Made by a program: the position numbers and the translations under genes
Notes under the pieces: model-generated
What the model was told of the DNA's origin: nothing
Seen by the model: only the letters and a program-made list of their open reading frames with translations
The model's database searches: none
Assembly: GCA_024711345.1 (NCBI GenBank)
Contig: JANJTA010000023.1
Location: 1-38,910, forward strand
DNA length: 38,910 nt
Reading direction: 5' to 3'
Origin: Rhodanobacter sp.
GTDB taxonomy: Bacteria > Pseudomonadota > Gammaproteobacteria > Xanthomonadales > Rhodanobacteraceae
Shown here: in pieces, positions 1-7,607 of the stretch
How the letters are laid out: each line of letters opens with the position of its first letter
Position numbering within the stretch: the first letter of the stretch is position 1

Positions 1-76
1 ACTCGCCGCGCTGCCAGCGATCCCACATCAACGACCTCTGTGTCTCCGAGTAATAAATCCGCTTCCGTTGGTGCAT
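1..76 (-). CDS. IS30-family transposase, N-terminal fragment cut by the window edge
   Basis: Reading the minus strand from the ATG at 76-74 gives 25 codons that run off the window. They begin MHQRKRIYYSETQRSLMWDR and continue WQRGE. A basic start, an IYY-S/T-E-x-Q motif, LMW-D/E-RW and a GE(S) ending are the usual N-terminus of IS30-family DDE transposases, just before their helix-turn-helix. An AGGAG lies about 9 nt upstream of the ATG. The terminal inverted repeat would be expected within about 100 bp upstream of this start, i.e. around positions 100-150, where a repeated motif is found. Too little is visible to say whether the element is intact. Family assignment rests on the N-terminal motif alone. 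Confidence 0.6.
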   Translation of the reverse strand, partial: MHQRKRIYYSETQRSLMWDRWQRGE

Positions 77-121
77 CTGCAACACTCCTGCTGCCAGGGC
101 AGCTCTCAGTGTGTTGCATCC

Positions 122-154
122 ACCGGTTGAACCCACCGCCAGAAGCGGACATTC
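122..154. repeat. 33-bp imperfect direct repeat, copy 1 (possible IS30 end)
   Basis: Conserved blocks ACCGGTTGA and AGCGGACATTC are separated by 13 variable bases. The same blocks with the same 13-base spacing recur at 1916-1948, in the same orientation, on the other side of the AIPR gene. About 26 of 33 positions match. The preceding bases (CAGTGT shortly upstream, then ATC) are also partly shared. This copy lies just outside the IS30 transposase start, so it may be or overlap an IS terminal repeat. Confidence 0.6.
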
Positions 155-170
155 GAAGGGCCAATGCGTA

Positions 171-1862
171 TCACTTTGCGATAGAAAGATCCAAGCAAAG
201 GGCGCCAATGGACTCAGATTTCTTCCGCATTACGTCTTTGGAGTATTGTGCTACCAGCCTCGCCGAAATCCTTTTGCACCAAGTCGGACTCTTGAGCTCA
301 TTCTTGTAGTCAAAAGTCTCCGCGCCATCGCCGACAATTTCGGCGTTTAGATCGAACGCGATCGACGTTGCGAGGCTCCTAAAGATATCGATCATTTCTG
401 TCAGTCGGTCAGATGTGATAATTCCACGCATGTTCTTCAGCATTGCCTCGCCAGCCGGGTCAGTTCGGATGAGACTGACAACCGCATAGGCCAAGAAGTA
501 TTTTGTAAGGTTGTAGTAGGCGAAATGCTTATCTTCGATCGCATCAAGCGCCGACTGAACAGACCTGAAGCACTCCCAGTAGCCCAGAATCATCGCGCCC
601 GTCACATCAGGTCTGCCGAAGATATCTGAGTGGAGCTCGTCCATCACCCTGTATTTCTGGTGGCAGCTCCACGGCTGCTCGAGATCCATTGCGAGCAAAA
701 TCAGGCCTGCGGACTCGTTCGTTAGAACGGCCTTGCCTTTGTTGATCTCGCCCTGCTTGATCTCATATGCAACATGGCCATCGCTAATGGCATTAACCTC
801 TGCCTTTAGTCGCGTCTGAATGTTGTGATTGGATTTCAGGTCACGCGCCTTGATCGCATTCTGGTTGTTGCTGTTCGTGGTAATCCGCTGGGAAAGAGCA
901 GTGTCACCCTTTGTCTCAATGAGCTTCACCAAAATTTTGAGATCGTCTGTGATTTTCGACTTCTCTGCCATCAACGATGTGAGGCTTTGGGCGCCGTTTA
1001 CCACCACGTAATCCTCGACTTCTATTCGTTCCTTTGTTTCAGAAACAATATCCCTGCACAGCACGTTGATTCCGTTGTGATACAGCGGAAAATTCTTGTG
1101 CTCTCCCTTTTGCTTGATGCTTTCCCTCAGTCCTTTGTTGACCTTCGTGTTACCCAGGGCTAATCGGACGTTCTGCTCGAAGAGACTTCCATCCGTTCTT
1201 CCTTCCATCTTGAGCAGGTTGAGGGCCGGGGCCAGAAATAGTCGGGCAGCGGCACCACCTGCGTCATATTTGATGACATCTGAGTCAGAAACATCGAAGT
1301 AGTAGATACCTTTGATGCCACCATCAACATCTAAATCGACGTAATCATCGGCTATCGCATCGGCGTCATAGATCTCTATTTTGGGAAGCTTGTCGATAAT
1401 CGCCTTTGCATCGGAATTTGCTCGTGCATTACTTACGAAGACACCACGCACGTCATAACCGCTATCCACCTTTACAGAAAGACCAGTTCTCGCAATGGTC
1501 TGCTTCAGCTTGTCGTTCTTTGTCTCGGAAAAGACGTCGTCAATATTCTTTTTACTATCGAATTGCTGGAGAGTTCCGTAGAATTCTTTGAGTTCGGTGT
1601 CGCCGAACTCTGCATTGTCCTTGGTCTTGGTCTTCGCTTGGATGATGTAGACAGTCTCAGATACATCATCCACATAGATGGCGTCCACGCCCTTATCGTG
1701 CTTGGCATCCACACAGGCATCATCGGCATCGATCTCATCCAAGCGATAGATGTGCTCTAAGAACCACCTTATAAATCGCCCAGAGAAGTCGGGTGCCCGC
1801 TTCTCATAAGGCTTAAGCTGGTGCTCGGAGAAGATGTTGTAATTGAGATCGCCGACTTTCAT
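171..1862 (-). CDS. AIPR-family abortive infection / phage-resistance protein
   Basis: This 563-residue protein carries the hallmark AIPR blocks. These are NVRLALGNTKVN near residue 230, HNGINVLCRD near 270, VVVNGAQSLTSL near 290, and RITTNSNNQNAIKARDLKSNH near 330. The N-terminus has Asp60 in KGVDAI followed by Gln75-Ala-Lys77 in YIIQAK, the spacing of a PD-(D/E)xK nuclease core. I infer a nuclease-like domain joined to the AIPR domain. AIPR proteins are linked to abortive infection against phage. The start at 1862 is preceded by a good ribosome site (AAGGAAGA). A longer reading frame upstream lacks family similarity. GC is clearly lower than in the rest of the window, and an IS30 fragment and a flanking repeat adjoin it, so recent transfer is likely. 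No partner gene is visible inside the window. Confidence 0.88.
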   Translation of the reverse strand: MKVGDLNYNIFSEHQLKPYEKRAPDFSGRFIRWFLEHIYRLDEIDADDACVDAKHDKGVDAIYVDDVSETVYIIQAKTKTKDNAEFGDTELKEFYGTLQQFDSKKNIDDVFSETKNDKLKQTIARTGLSVKVDSGYDVRGVFVSNARANSDAKAIIDKLPKIEIYDADAIADDYVDLDVDGGIKGIYYFDVSDSDVIKYDAGGAAARLFLAPALNLLKMEGRTDGSLFEQNVRLALGNTKVNKGLRESIKQKGEHKNFPLYHNGINVLCRDIVSETKERIEVEDYVVVNGAQSLTSLMAEKSKITDDLKILVKLIETKGDTALSQRITTNSNNQNAIKARDLKSNHNIQTRLKAEVNAISDGHVAYEIKQGEINKGKAVLTNESAGLILLAMDLEQPWSCHQKYRVMDELHSDIFGRPDVTGAMILGYWECFRSVQSALDAIEDKHFAYYNLTKYFLAYAVVSLIRTDPAGEAMLKNMRGIITSDRLTEMIDIFRSLATSIAFDLNAEIVGDGAETFDYKNELKSPTWCKRISARLVAQYSKDVMRKKSESIGALCLDLSIAK

Positions 1863-1915
1863 AGGTCTTCCTTGTTCGCGTGGGTCTGTGCTTTTGCTGT
1901 AGGTCCAGTGTATCG

Positions 1916-1948
1916 ACCGGTTGAGACTGCCGTCGAAAGCGGACATTC
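1916..1948. repeat. 33-bp imperfect direct repeat, copy 2
   Basis: Second copy of the motif at 122-154: ACCGGTTGA, 13 variable bases, AGCGGACATTC. It starts 54 bp upstream of the AIPR start codon, so it also lies in that gene's likely promoter region. Together the two copies bracket the AIPR gene and could mark the ends of an inserted segment. Confidence 0.6.
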
Positions 1949-2480
1949 CGGACCGATCAAGTCTGTACTGTATTGGATCTCCCGCAGGCCGGCCCTGAGG
2001 CCGACTCAACGAGCGGAGCGCGAGATGTTTTTGGCGCGCGTGACGCGGCGGGATGGCACTTGCCAACTACATTGAAGGCGCAGGCAGCGCGGCCTTGGCT
2101 TTTCTAAAAAGTGCGGGCCAGGATGGTCCGCTGCTCTACCCGGGGTCCCTTGCGCGGCGGTGAGTTGGGGACGACAGGCCGCGCCAGCGGGCGTTGCCAG
2201 GGATGGCAACGCCTTTTCGCGCGGGCAGGAGCCCGCTCGAAAAGCCCGGCCCCGACTCACGGACTTGCCGGGCAGGAGCCCGGCAAGCGCCAAGCGGGGT
2301 GCCACTCTCTTTGGTCACTTTCTCTCGGGCAAGCGAGAGAAAGTGACTCGCCCTCCGAAGGAGGACGAAAGCTCTTGCTCGTCTAGCTTGCACACAAGCG
2401 CAGAAGGGAAGGGCGGCAACCATGCCGCCCCGCGATTCGAGCAACCCCGATGTCAGCGCGGATTCGCGCGTGCTGCGGCG
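1949..2480. other. Gene-free junction region between acquired and core DNA
   Basis: No reading frame here has protein-like composition or a recognisable motif. GC rises from the AIPR level to the genomic level across this stretch. The main content is the stem-loop array at 2191-2346. A short palindrome CTCC-GAA-GGAG follows at 2354-2364. Confidence 0.6.
2191..2346. repeat. Array of four consecutive stem-loops
   Basis: Four hairpins follow one another. At 2191-2212, GCGTTGCC pairs with GGCAACGC around loop AGGGAT. At 2213-2244, a 14-bp stem with one mismatch closes an AGGA loop. At 2264-2287, CTTGCCGGGC pairs perfectly with GCCCGGCAAG, again around AGGA. At 2315-2346, TCACTTTCTCTCG pairs perfectly with CGAGAGAAAGTGA around GGCAAG. 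The shared AGGA loops suggest duplication of one unit. Similar GC-rich hairpin clusters are widespread between genes in Xanthomonadales, so I read this as an interspersed repeat and not a gene-specific signal. Confidence 0.7.
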
Positions 2481-4508
2481 TCAATGCGAGAGGTCGATCG
2501 CATACGTCGCCGTCCCATCACCGTGATCCCTCAACTGGCGGATGTTGGCGAGACCGGCCTCGCGCGCCACCTCCTGCTTGCCGCTGGCGCCGGTGAACAC
2601 CACCGGGCCGCGGGTCTTCAGCGGGGCGAAGGTCCATGAGGTCGGTTCGAGATCCTTCGCGCCGATCTGCTTCCTGTGTTCGATCCACCTGGCCAGGATC
2701 TCGCGGGTGCCGTCCGGCGCGGCGAGCACGATGTTGCTGCCGTCGAGGCCGGGGAAGTGGCCGCCGCCGCTGGCGCGGTAGTTGTTGGTGACCACGATGA
2801 ACGGCTGGCCCGGCTCGACCGGCTTGCCCTGGAAGCTCAGCGTGGTGATGCGCTGGCCGGCCGGTTTGGAGACGTCGATGACGTAGCGGATGCCGCCCTG
2901 GATCTGGTCGAAGTTGTAGCCGGTGAAGCGGCTGTTGATCAGCGCCTGCTCGCCGGTCTTGGCCGGGTCGATGCGGTTGAAGCGTTCGGCGGATTTCTCC
3001 AGCCAGGCCTTCAGGCCGGCGCCGTCGGTTTTCACCGCGGCCAGCGTGTTCGGGTAGAAGTACAGGTCGGCGGCGCTGCGCAGGGTGAGCGGGCCGGGCG
3101 CGACGTCGGTGTAGTCGGCGGGGCCGCCGAAGCCGGTGCGGAACGCGGCGGCGGCGGACAGCACCGGCACGCCGGCCAGCTCGGGGTGCGAGTGCGGCAG
3201 TTCGTTGCGCACGTAGTCGATCTGCGCGGCGTTCACCGGCGCCAGCGCGGTCATGTTGCCCTCGTCGGCGAAGTAGCTGCTCAGGCGCAGCGTGCTTTCG
3301 CCGATCGGCGTGTTGACGTAGGCGATGGTCGCCTCGTGCGCCTGGCGCACCAGCGGCGCGATCGCCGGGTCGGCCGGCACGCATTCGACAGCTTGCGGGC
3401 CCGACTTGGTCGGACCGCCCGGCTTGCTGCAGATGCGCCGCACTTCGCTGCGGCTTTCCTCGCGGTCGACCACCCAGCGGCCGCCCTGGCGGTCCAGCAC
3501 CAGATGGATCACGCCCAGGTCCTTGCCGAAGAAGTCCGCCATCACCGCGGGTACGCCGCGCACCAGGCCGCGGCTGGCGTCAACCTCCTTCAGGCCGGCG
3601 TAGCGCGGGCCGGGGAATTCGGCGTGCGAGTGGCCGAGCAGCAGGGCGTCGATGCCGGGCACGCCGGCCAGGTACCAGCCGGCGTTCTCCATGTCCGGGG
3701 TGTACGGCGCGGTGTTCAGGCCGCCGTGCAGGATCGCCACCACCAGGTCGGGATGCTGCGCCTCAAGCTCCGGCAGGTATTTTTGCGCCGCCTCGACCAC
3801 GCCGCTGACGGTGACCTTGCCGGCCAGGTTCTGCTGGTCCCATTCCAGGATCGGCGGGGGGGTGAAGCCGATGATGCCGACCTTCAGCGGCACCTCGATC
3901 TTGCTGCCGTCGGCGGTGTAGGCCTCGATCTGTTTGGTCACCACCGTCCATGGCTTGAAGATCGGCTTGCCGTCGCGCGAGCTGTACACGTTGGCCAGCA
4001 CCAGCGGGAAGCGCGGCCCGGCGCAGCGATCGGTGTGGCCGCCGTCCACGTTCATCGGCGTGCCGGTGACCTGCGACAGGAAGCGCAGGCCGTAGTTGAA
4101 CTCGTGGTTGCCGGCGGTGCCGCCGTCGTAGCCCATCGCGTCCATCGCCTGGTAGATCGCCAGTTCCTGGTCGCAGGTCACCGGCTGCACCAGCGCCTGG
4201 TAGTCGGCCAGCACGCTGCCCTGGATGGTGTCGCCGCTGTCGAACAGGAAGGTGTTGGGAAACTCGGCGCGGGCGCGGCGGATCAGCGTGGCGGCGCGCT
4301 CGTAGCCGAGCGAGGGGTCCGCCTTCAGCTTGTAGTAGTCGTAGCTGAGCACGTTGGCGTGCACGTCGGTGGTTTCCAGGATCGCCACGCTCGCGCGGGC
4401 GCCGTCGGGTGTCCTGCCGGCCGCCCAGGGCAGGCTGGAACAGCCGGCGAGCAGGGCGGCGCCGAGGGCGAGCAGCGAAGCGGCGAATGGCAACGGGCGA
4501 GGCGACAT
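2481..4508 (-). CDS. cpdB: Periplasmic 2',3'-cyclic-nucleotide phosphodiesterase / 3'-nucleotidase (CpdB-like lipoprotein)
   Basis: This 675-residue protein is of CpdB/UshA type, releasing nucleosides from cyclic or 3'-nucleotides in the periplasm. A lipoprotein signal ends in LLAGC with Cys23. The metallophosphoesterase motifs are in order: TTDVHAN (Asp48, His50), DSGDTIQG, GNHEFNYG, ILHGG and GHSHAEF. The C-terminal substrate domain carries NNYRASGGGHFPGLDG, typical of CpdB and not of plain 5'-nucleotidases. Length agrees with E. coli CpdB (about 650). The start at 4508 gives the signal peptide directly. The Shine-Dalgarno is weak and the longer upstream frame is unlike protein. It is divergent from the sulfatase gene at 4723. 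Confidence 0.9.
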   Translation of the reverse strand: MSPRPLPFAASLLALGAALLAGCSSLPWAAGRTPDGARASVAILETTDVHANVLSYDYYKLKADPSLGYERAATLIRRARAEFPNTFLFDSGDTIQGSVLADYQALVQPVTCDQELAIYQAMDAMGYDGGTAGNHEFNYGLRFLSQVTGTPMNVDGGHTDRCAGPRFPLVLANVYSSRDGKPIFKPWTVVTKQIEAYTADGSKIEVPLKVGIIGFTPPPILEWDQQNLAGKVTVSGVVEAAQKYLPELEAQHPDLVVAILHGGLNTAPYTPDMENAGWYLAGVPGIDALLLGHSHAEFPGPRYAGLKEVDASRGLVRGVPAVMADFFGKDLGVIHLVLDRQGGRWVVDREESRSEVRRICSKPGGPTKSGPQAVECVPADPAIAPLVRQAHEATIAYVNTPIGESTLRLSSYFADEGNMTALAPVNAAQIDYVRNELPHSHPELAGVPVLSAAAAFRTGFGGPADYTDVAPGPLTLRSAADLYFYPNTLAAVKTDGAGLKAWLEKSAERFNRIDPAKTGEQALINSRFTGYNFDQIQGGIRYVIDVSKPAGQRITTLSFQGKPVEPGQPFIVVTNNYRASGGGHFPGLDGSNIVLAAPDGTREILARWIEHRKQIGAKDLEPTSWTFAPLKTRGPVVFTGASGKQEVAREAGLANIRQLRDHGDGTATYAIDLSH

Positions 4509-4722
4509 GGGAGTCCGTGGGAAAGGGCGGTTCGGATCGCGGAAATTAGCAGATCGGGGTGACCGGGTGCTTGCCCGGCGCCGCGGGGGCGGCCCCGGCC
4601 GCGGCCGTCCCCGCCAAGCCCAACGCCAGTGGAACGGCCTGCCGGCGCCGCCGCGCGTGGCAGCCGCAAGACCGTAAGATGTCGCCAGGATGACAGCGGT
4701 CCTGCGGGGGGACTTTCCGGCC

Positions 4723-6435
4723 ATGCGTCGAATCTCGTTGCGCCCCACCCGGGCAGTTGCGGTGGTGTTGTGTGCGCTGGTCTTTTTCGCCGCCTGCATC
4801 GCGCTCACCGCGTGGCAGGAGCCGCAGCCGCTGCAGCGCGGCTTCATTCTCGGGTTGATGCTGTGCACGTCCGGCGTGCTGCTGTTCGCGTTCGGCCGCT
4901 TCGGCATGGCGCTGCTGGTCGGCGGCGGGCTGTTCCTGCTGCTGAAGTCGGTGGCGGTGCTGAAGCTGCGCTACCTCGATTCGCAGCTGATGCCGTCGGA
5001 CTTCATCTACTACGTGCGCAGCAGCCTGCTGGATACGCTGCGCCACTATCCGCACCTGTACACGGTGGGGCTCGCGCTGGGCGCGCTGCTGCCGCCGCTG
5101 CTGTATCTGGTCTGGCGCTGGGACTGGCGCGTGCTCGAACGCCCGCCGCCGCGGCGTCGTGCCGGCATGCGCCTCGGCGGTGCCGCGCTGAGTGCGCTGG
5201 CGCTGTGGCTGTGCATGCTGCCCGCCGGGCCGTTCGCGCAGGTGCACTCGCGCAACGCCTGGCAGAAGATGTCCGACGACGCGCAGCTGACCAACTTCTT
5301 CGTCAACCTGCACGACGCCGACGTGGAACTGCCGGCGATGGCCGACGACGCGGTGGCCGAGCAGGACTGGGGCGCCACCGCGCAGGGCGCGCCCGGCAGC
5401 ACCTCGCCGCCGTACCCGGACATCGTGCAGGTGCTGGAGGAAAGCACCTTCGACCCGTCGCTCTACGACGCCTGCAACGTGCCGGCGTGCCGGGTGGCGA
5501 TGTTCCGCCCCGACGCGCGCACCCGCGCCCACGGCGTGCTGCGCGTGCATACCTTCGGCGGCGGCACCTGGGTCAGCGAGTTCGCCGCGCTCACCGGCAT
5601 GCCGCAGGACATCTTCGGCCCCGGCGGCATGTACGCGCCGTACGTGCTGGCGCCGAACGTGCGCGATGCGCTGCCGCTGCAGCTGCGCCGGCTCGGCTAC
5701 CTCACCATCGGCGTCTACCCGACCAATGCGGACTTCATCAACGGCCGCAATGCGTACCAGGCCTACGGTTTCGACCACCTGTACGGCGCCGACGAGCTGG
5801 GCCTGGAGGAGTGGGAGGAGAGCGACGCGCAGATGTTCGCGGCCGCCCGGCGCCTCTACGACAAGCTGAAGAAGCCGGGGCAGCCGGTGTTCCTGATGAT
5901 CCTGACGCTGAACCAGCACGGCCCGCACGACCACCAGCCGATGGCGAAGCTGCCGCGCCCGTACCGCGGCCTGCTGCGCGGCCTGCCGCCCAACACGGCG
6001 CTGAACTTCGACACCTACCTGGCGCGCCTGCACGATTCCGACCTGGCCATGCGCGCGCTGGAGCACGCCTTCCTCGACCGCCCGCAGCCGACCGTGCTGC
6101 TGCATTTCGGCGACCACCAGCCGTCGTTCAACGGCCTGACCCGCGACCTGCCGCGCCGGCTGCCGCCCGCCTTGCGGCCGTACCGCGATTACCTCACCTA
6201 CTACATGCTGAAAAGCAATTTTGCCGGGCCGCCGCTGCCGCAGTACCCGTTGCTCGACATCGCGTTCCTGCCCAGCATGGTGCTGCAGGCCGCCGGCGTG
6301 CCCACCGATGCCTACTTCACCGCCGCCATCGAACTGCGCGAACGTTGCGACGGCCTGTACGGCGACTGCGCGGTGCCGGGCCTGCTCGCGTCCTACCACG
6401 CCTGGACCATCGGCCGGCTGCACGTCTACGAGTAG
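4723..6435 (+). CDS. LTA-synthase-like membrane sulfatase / phosphoglycerol transferase family protein
   Basis: This 570-residue protein has about five N-terminal membrane segments (first 160 residues) and then an alkaline-phosphatase-superfamily domain. The metal and nucleophile motifs are visible: a VLEES motif, FGGGTWVSEF with the probable nucleophile Thr282, and HFGDHQPSF near the end. The Thr-containing motif resembles the GKTSDSEF region of LtaS, so the enzyme probably transfers a phosphoglycerol or phosphoethanolamine group to an envelope glycan or lipid. It is probably not a true sulfatase. The substrate cannot be read from sequence. I chose ATG 4723, which follows a G-rich Shine-Dalgarno at about 10 nt. 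An in-frame ATG at 4690 would add 11 residues. It appears to be transcribed alone. Confidence 0.85.
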   Translation: MRRISLRPTRAVAVVLCALVFFAACIALTAWQEPQPLQRGFILGLMLCTSGVLLFAFGRFGMALLVGGGLFLLLKSVAVLKLRYLDSQLMPSDFIYYVRSSLLDTLRHYPHLYTVGLALGALLPPLLYLVWRWDWRVLERPPPRRRAGMRLGGAALSALALWLCMLPAGPFAQVHSRNAWQKMSDDAQLTNFFVNLHDADVELPAMADDAVAEQDWGATAQGAPGSTSPPYPDIVQVLEESTFDPSLYDACNVPACRVAMFRPDARTRAHGVLRVHTFGGGTWVSEFAALTGMPQDIFGPGGMYAPYVLAPNVRDALPLQLRRLGYLTIGVYPTNADFINGRNAYQAYGFDHLYGADELGLEEWEESDAQMFAAARRLYDKLKKPGQPVFLMILTLNQHGPHDHQPMAKLPRPYRGLLRGLPPNTALNFDTYLARLHDSDLAMRALEHAFLDRPQPTVLLHFGDHQPSFNGLTRDLPRRLPPALRPYRDYLTYYMLKSNFAGPPLPQYPLLDIAFLPSMVLQAAGVPTDAYFTAAIELRERCDGLYGDCAVPGLLASYHAWTIGRLHVYE

Positions 6436-6558
6436 GCACCGTAGCTGACCGGCAGCGGCAGTTTGCGCCCGGATCGGCCGTGAAGGCGCCCAGGCGCAAG
6501 GCGCGCACCGCATGGGGCCGGACCGGCGGCACTGGCAGGTGTCTTGCTTCCCCGGCTT

Positions 6559-6789
6559 ATGACCGCGCGCCAGCCGCCATCCCCGGAACAAGCCGACGCC
6601 CGCCTGGAGCGGCAGATGGCCGACTGCGGCCTGTCGAGCGAGGAGCGCCGCTTCCTGCGCGACCTGCACGCCGCCGAGAAGCAGCTCAACGAAGCGTTCG
6701 AGCGGGCCCACCAGGGCGGCGCGCTGGAACAGCGGGTAAGCGCGGTGTACCGGCGGATGTACGGCAGCCGGGCGCCCGGCAGGGATTGA
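6559..6789 (+). CDS. Small hypothetical protein
   Basis: A 76-residue, charged, probably helical protein beginning MTARQPPSPEQADARLERQ and rich in Arg, Glu and Ala. It has no signal, membrane segment or motif I recognise. A TTG at 6544 with an AGG upstream is an alternative start adding five residues. Codon composition matches the surrounding genes. It lies between the sulfatase and the YhhN gene on the same strand. I give no function. Confidence 0.5.
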   Translation: MTARQPPSPEQADARLERQMADCGLSSEERRFLRDLHAAEKQLNEAFERAHQGGALEQRVSAVYRRMYGSRAPGRD

Positions 6790-6890
6790 GCGTTCCGGTG
6801 TCGACGCCGCGAACCGCACCGGCCGGCTTCGCTCGCCGCGTGCGCGGTGGCCCGGGCTATGATCGGGCGACCTTTGCCCCCGGATCGTCG

Positions 6891-7607
6891 ATGTCCGTCG
6901 CCGCCTTCGATACCGCGTCCGCGCCGTACCCGCGCGGCCTTGCGCTGGCCACGCTGGCGGCGGCGGTGGCGGCGATCGCCGGTGCGTTGCTGGCCGCCGC
7001 CGACCCCGGCCTGGGCTGGCGCTGGCTGCACTGGTGCGCCAAGCCGCTGGCCACCGCGCTGATCTTCGTGCTGGCGTGGCGCGCGCGGCCGGCGGTGTCG
7101 CCGCGCTACCGGCGCTGGGTGCTGGCCGGCATCGCCGGCTCGCTGGCGGGCGACGTGTTCCTCATGCTGCCGGGCGACCTGTTCGTGCCGGGCTTGCTGG
7201 CGTTCCTGTTCGCGCACGGCTGCTTCATCGCGGCCTTCCTGGGCGACAGCCGCTTTGCCGCGCCGGCGTGGCCGCTGGCGGCGTGTCTGGCCTATGGCGC
7301 GCTGAATCTCGCCTTGCTCTGGGGCGCGATCGACGCGCCGCTGCGCCTGCCGGTGATCGTCTACGTGGCGGTGCTGGCCACGATGGGCGGGCAGGCGTGG
7401 GCGCGGGCGACGCATGGCGATGGCGCCAGCCGGCTGGCCGCGCGCGGCGCGCTGGTGTTCATGCTGAGCGACAGCGTGCTGGCCTGGGACCGCTTCCGCG
7501 GCCCACTGCCGTGGGCCAGCCTGTGGGTGCTGGCGGCGTATTATCTGGCGCTGTGGTGGATCGCGCGCTCGGTGCAGCGCACCGCCACCGACGGCGAGGC
7601 GGCATGA
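6891..7607 (+). CDS. YhhN / TMEM86 (lysoplasmalogenase-like) family membrane protein
   Basis: A 238-residue protein with about eight hydrophobic helices. Family signatures are LAGDVFLMLP, FLFAHGCFIAAF and the C-terminal LSDSVLAWDRF, where conserved acidic residues sit inside membrane segments. Animal relatives hydrolyse the vinyl-ether bond of lysoplasmalogens. The substrate of bacterial YhhN proteins is unsettled. The start at 6891 is preceded by CGGA, and a -10-like TATGAT lies near 6859. The stop overlaps the next start in an ATGA, so it is translationally coupled to the hydroxylase gene. The shared operon suggests a lipid-related role, which is inference. Confidence 0.85.
   Translation: MSVAAFDTASAPYPRGLALATLAAAVAAIAGALLAAADPGLGWRWLHWCAKPLATALIFVLAWRARPAVSPRYRRWVLAGIAGSLAGDVFLMLPGDLFVPGLLAFLFAHGCFIAAFLGDSRFAAPAWPLAACLAYGALNLALLWGAIDAPLRLPVIVYVAVLATMGGQAWARATHGDGASRLAARGALVFMLSDSVLAWDRFRGPLPWASLWVLAAYYLALWWIARSVQRTATDGEAA

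Noticed and set aside
2191..2346. CRISPR array
   Set aside because: Units are hairpins of unequal length and sequence without regular spacers or cas genes.
2676..4562. Long open frame on the plus strand opposite cpdB
   Set aside because: It is an antisense shadow in GC-rich codons: composition is Arg/Ala/Gly/Val-heavy with no motif, while the minus strand encodes a complete CpdB.
4629..7607. 992-codon plus-strand frame spanning the sulfatase and YhhN genes
   Set aside because: Only its last 238 codons are a protein (YhhN). The rest is an out-of-frame reading of the sulfatase gene.
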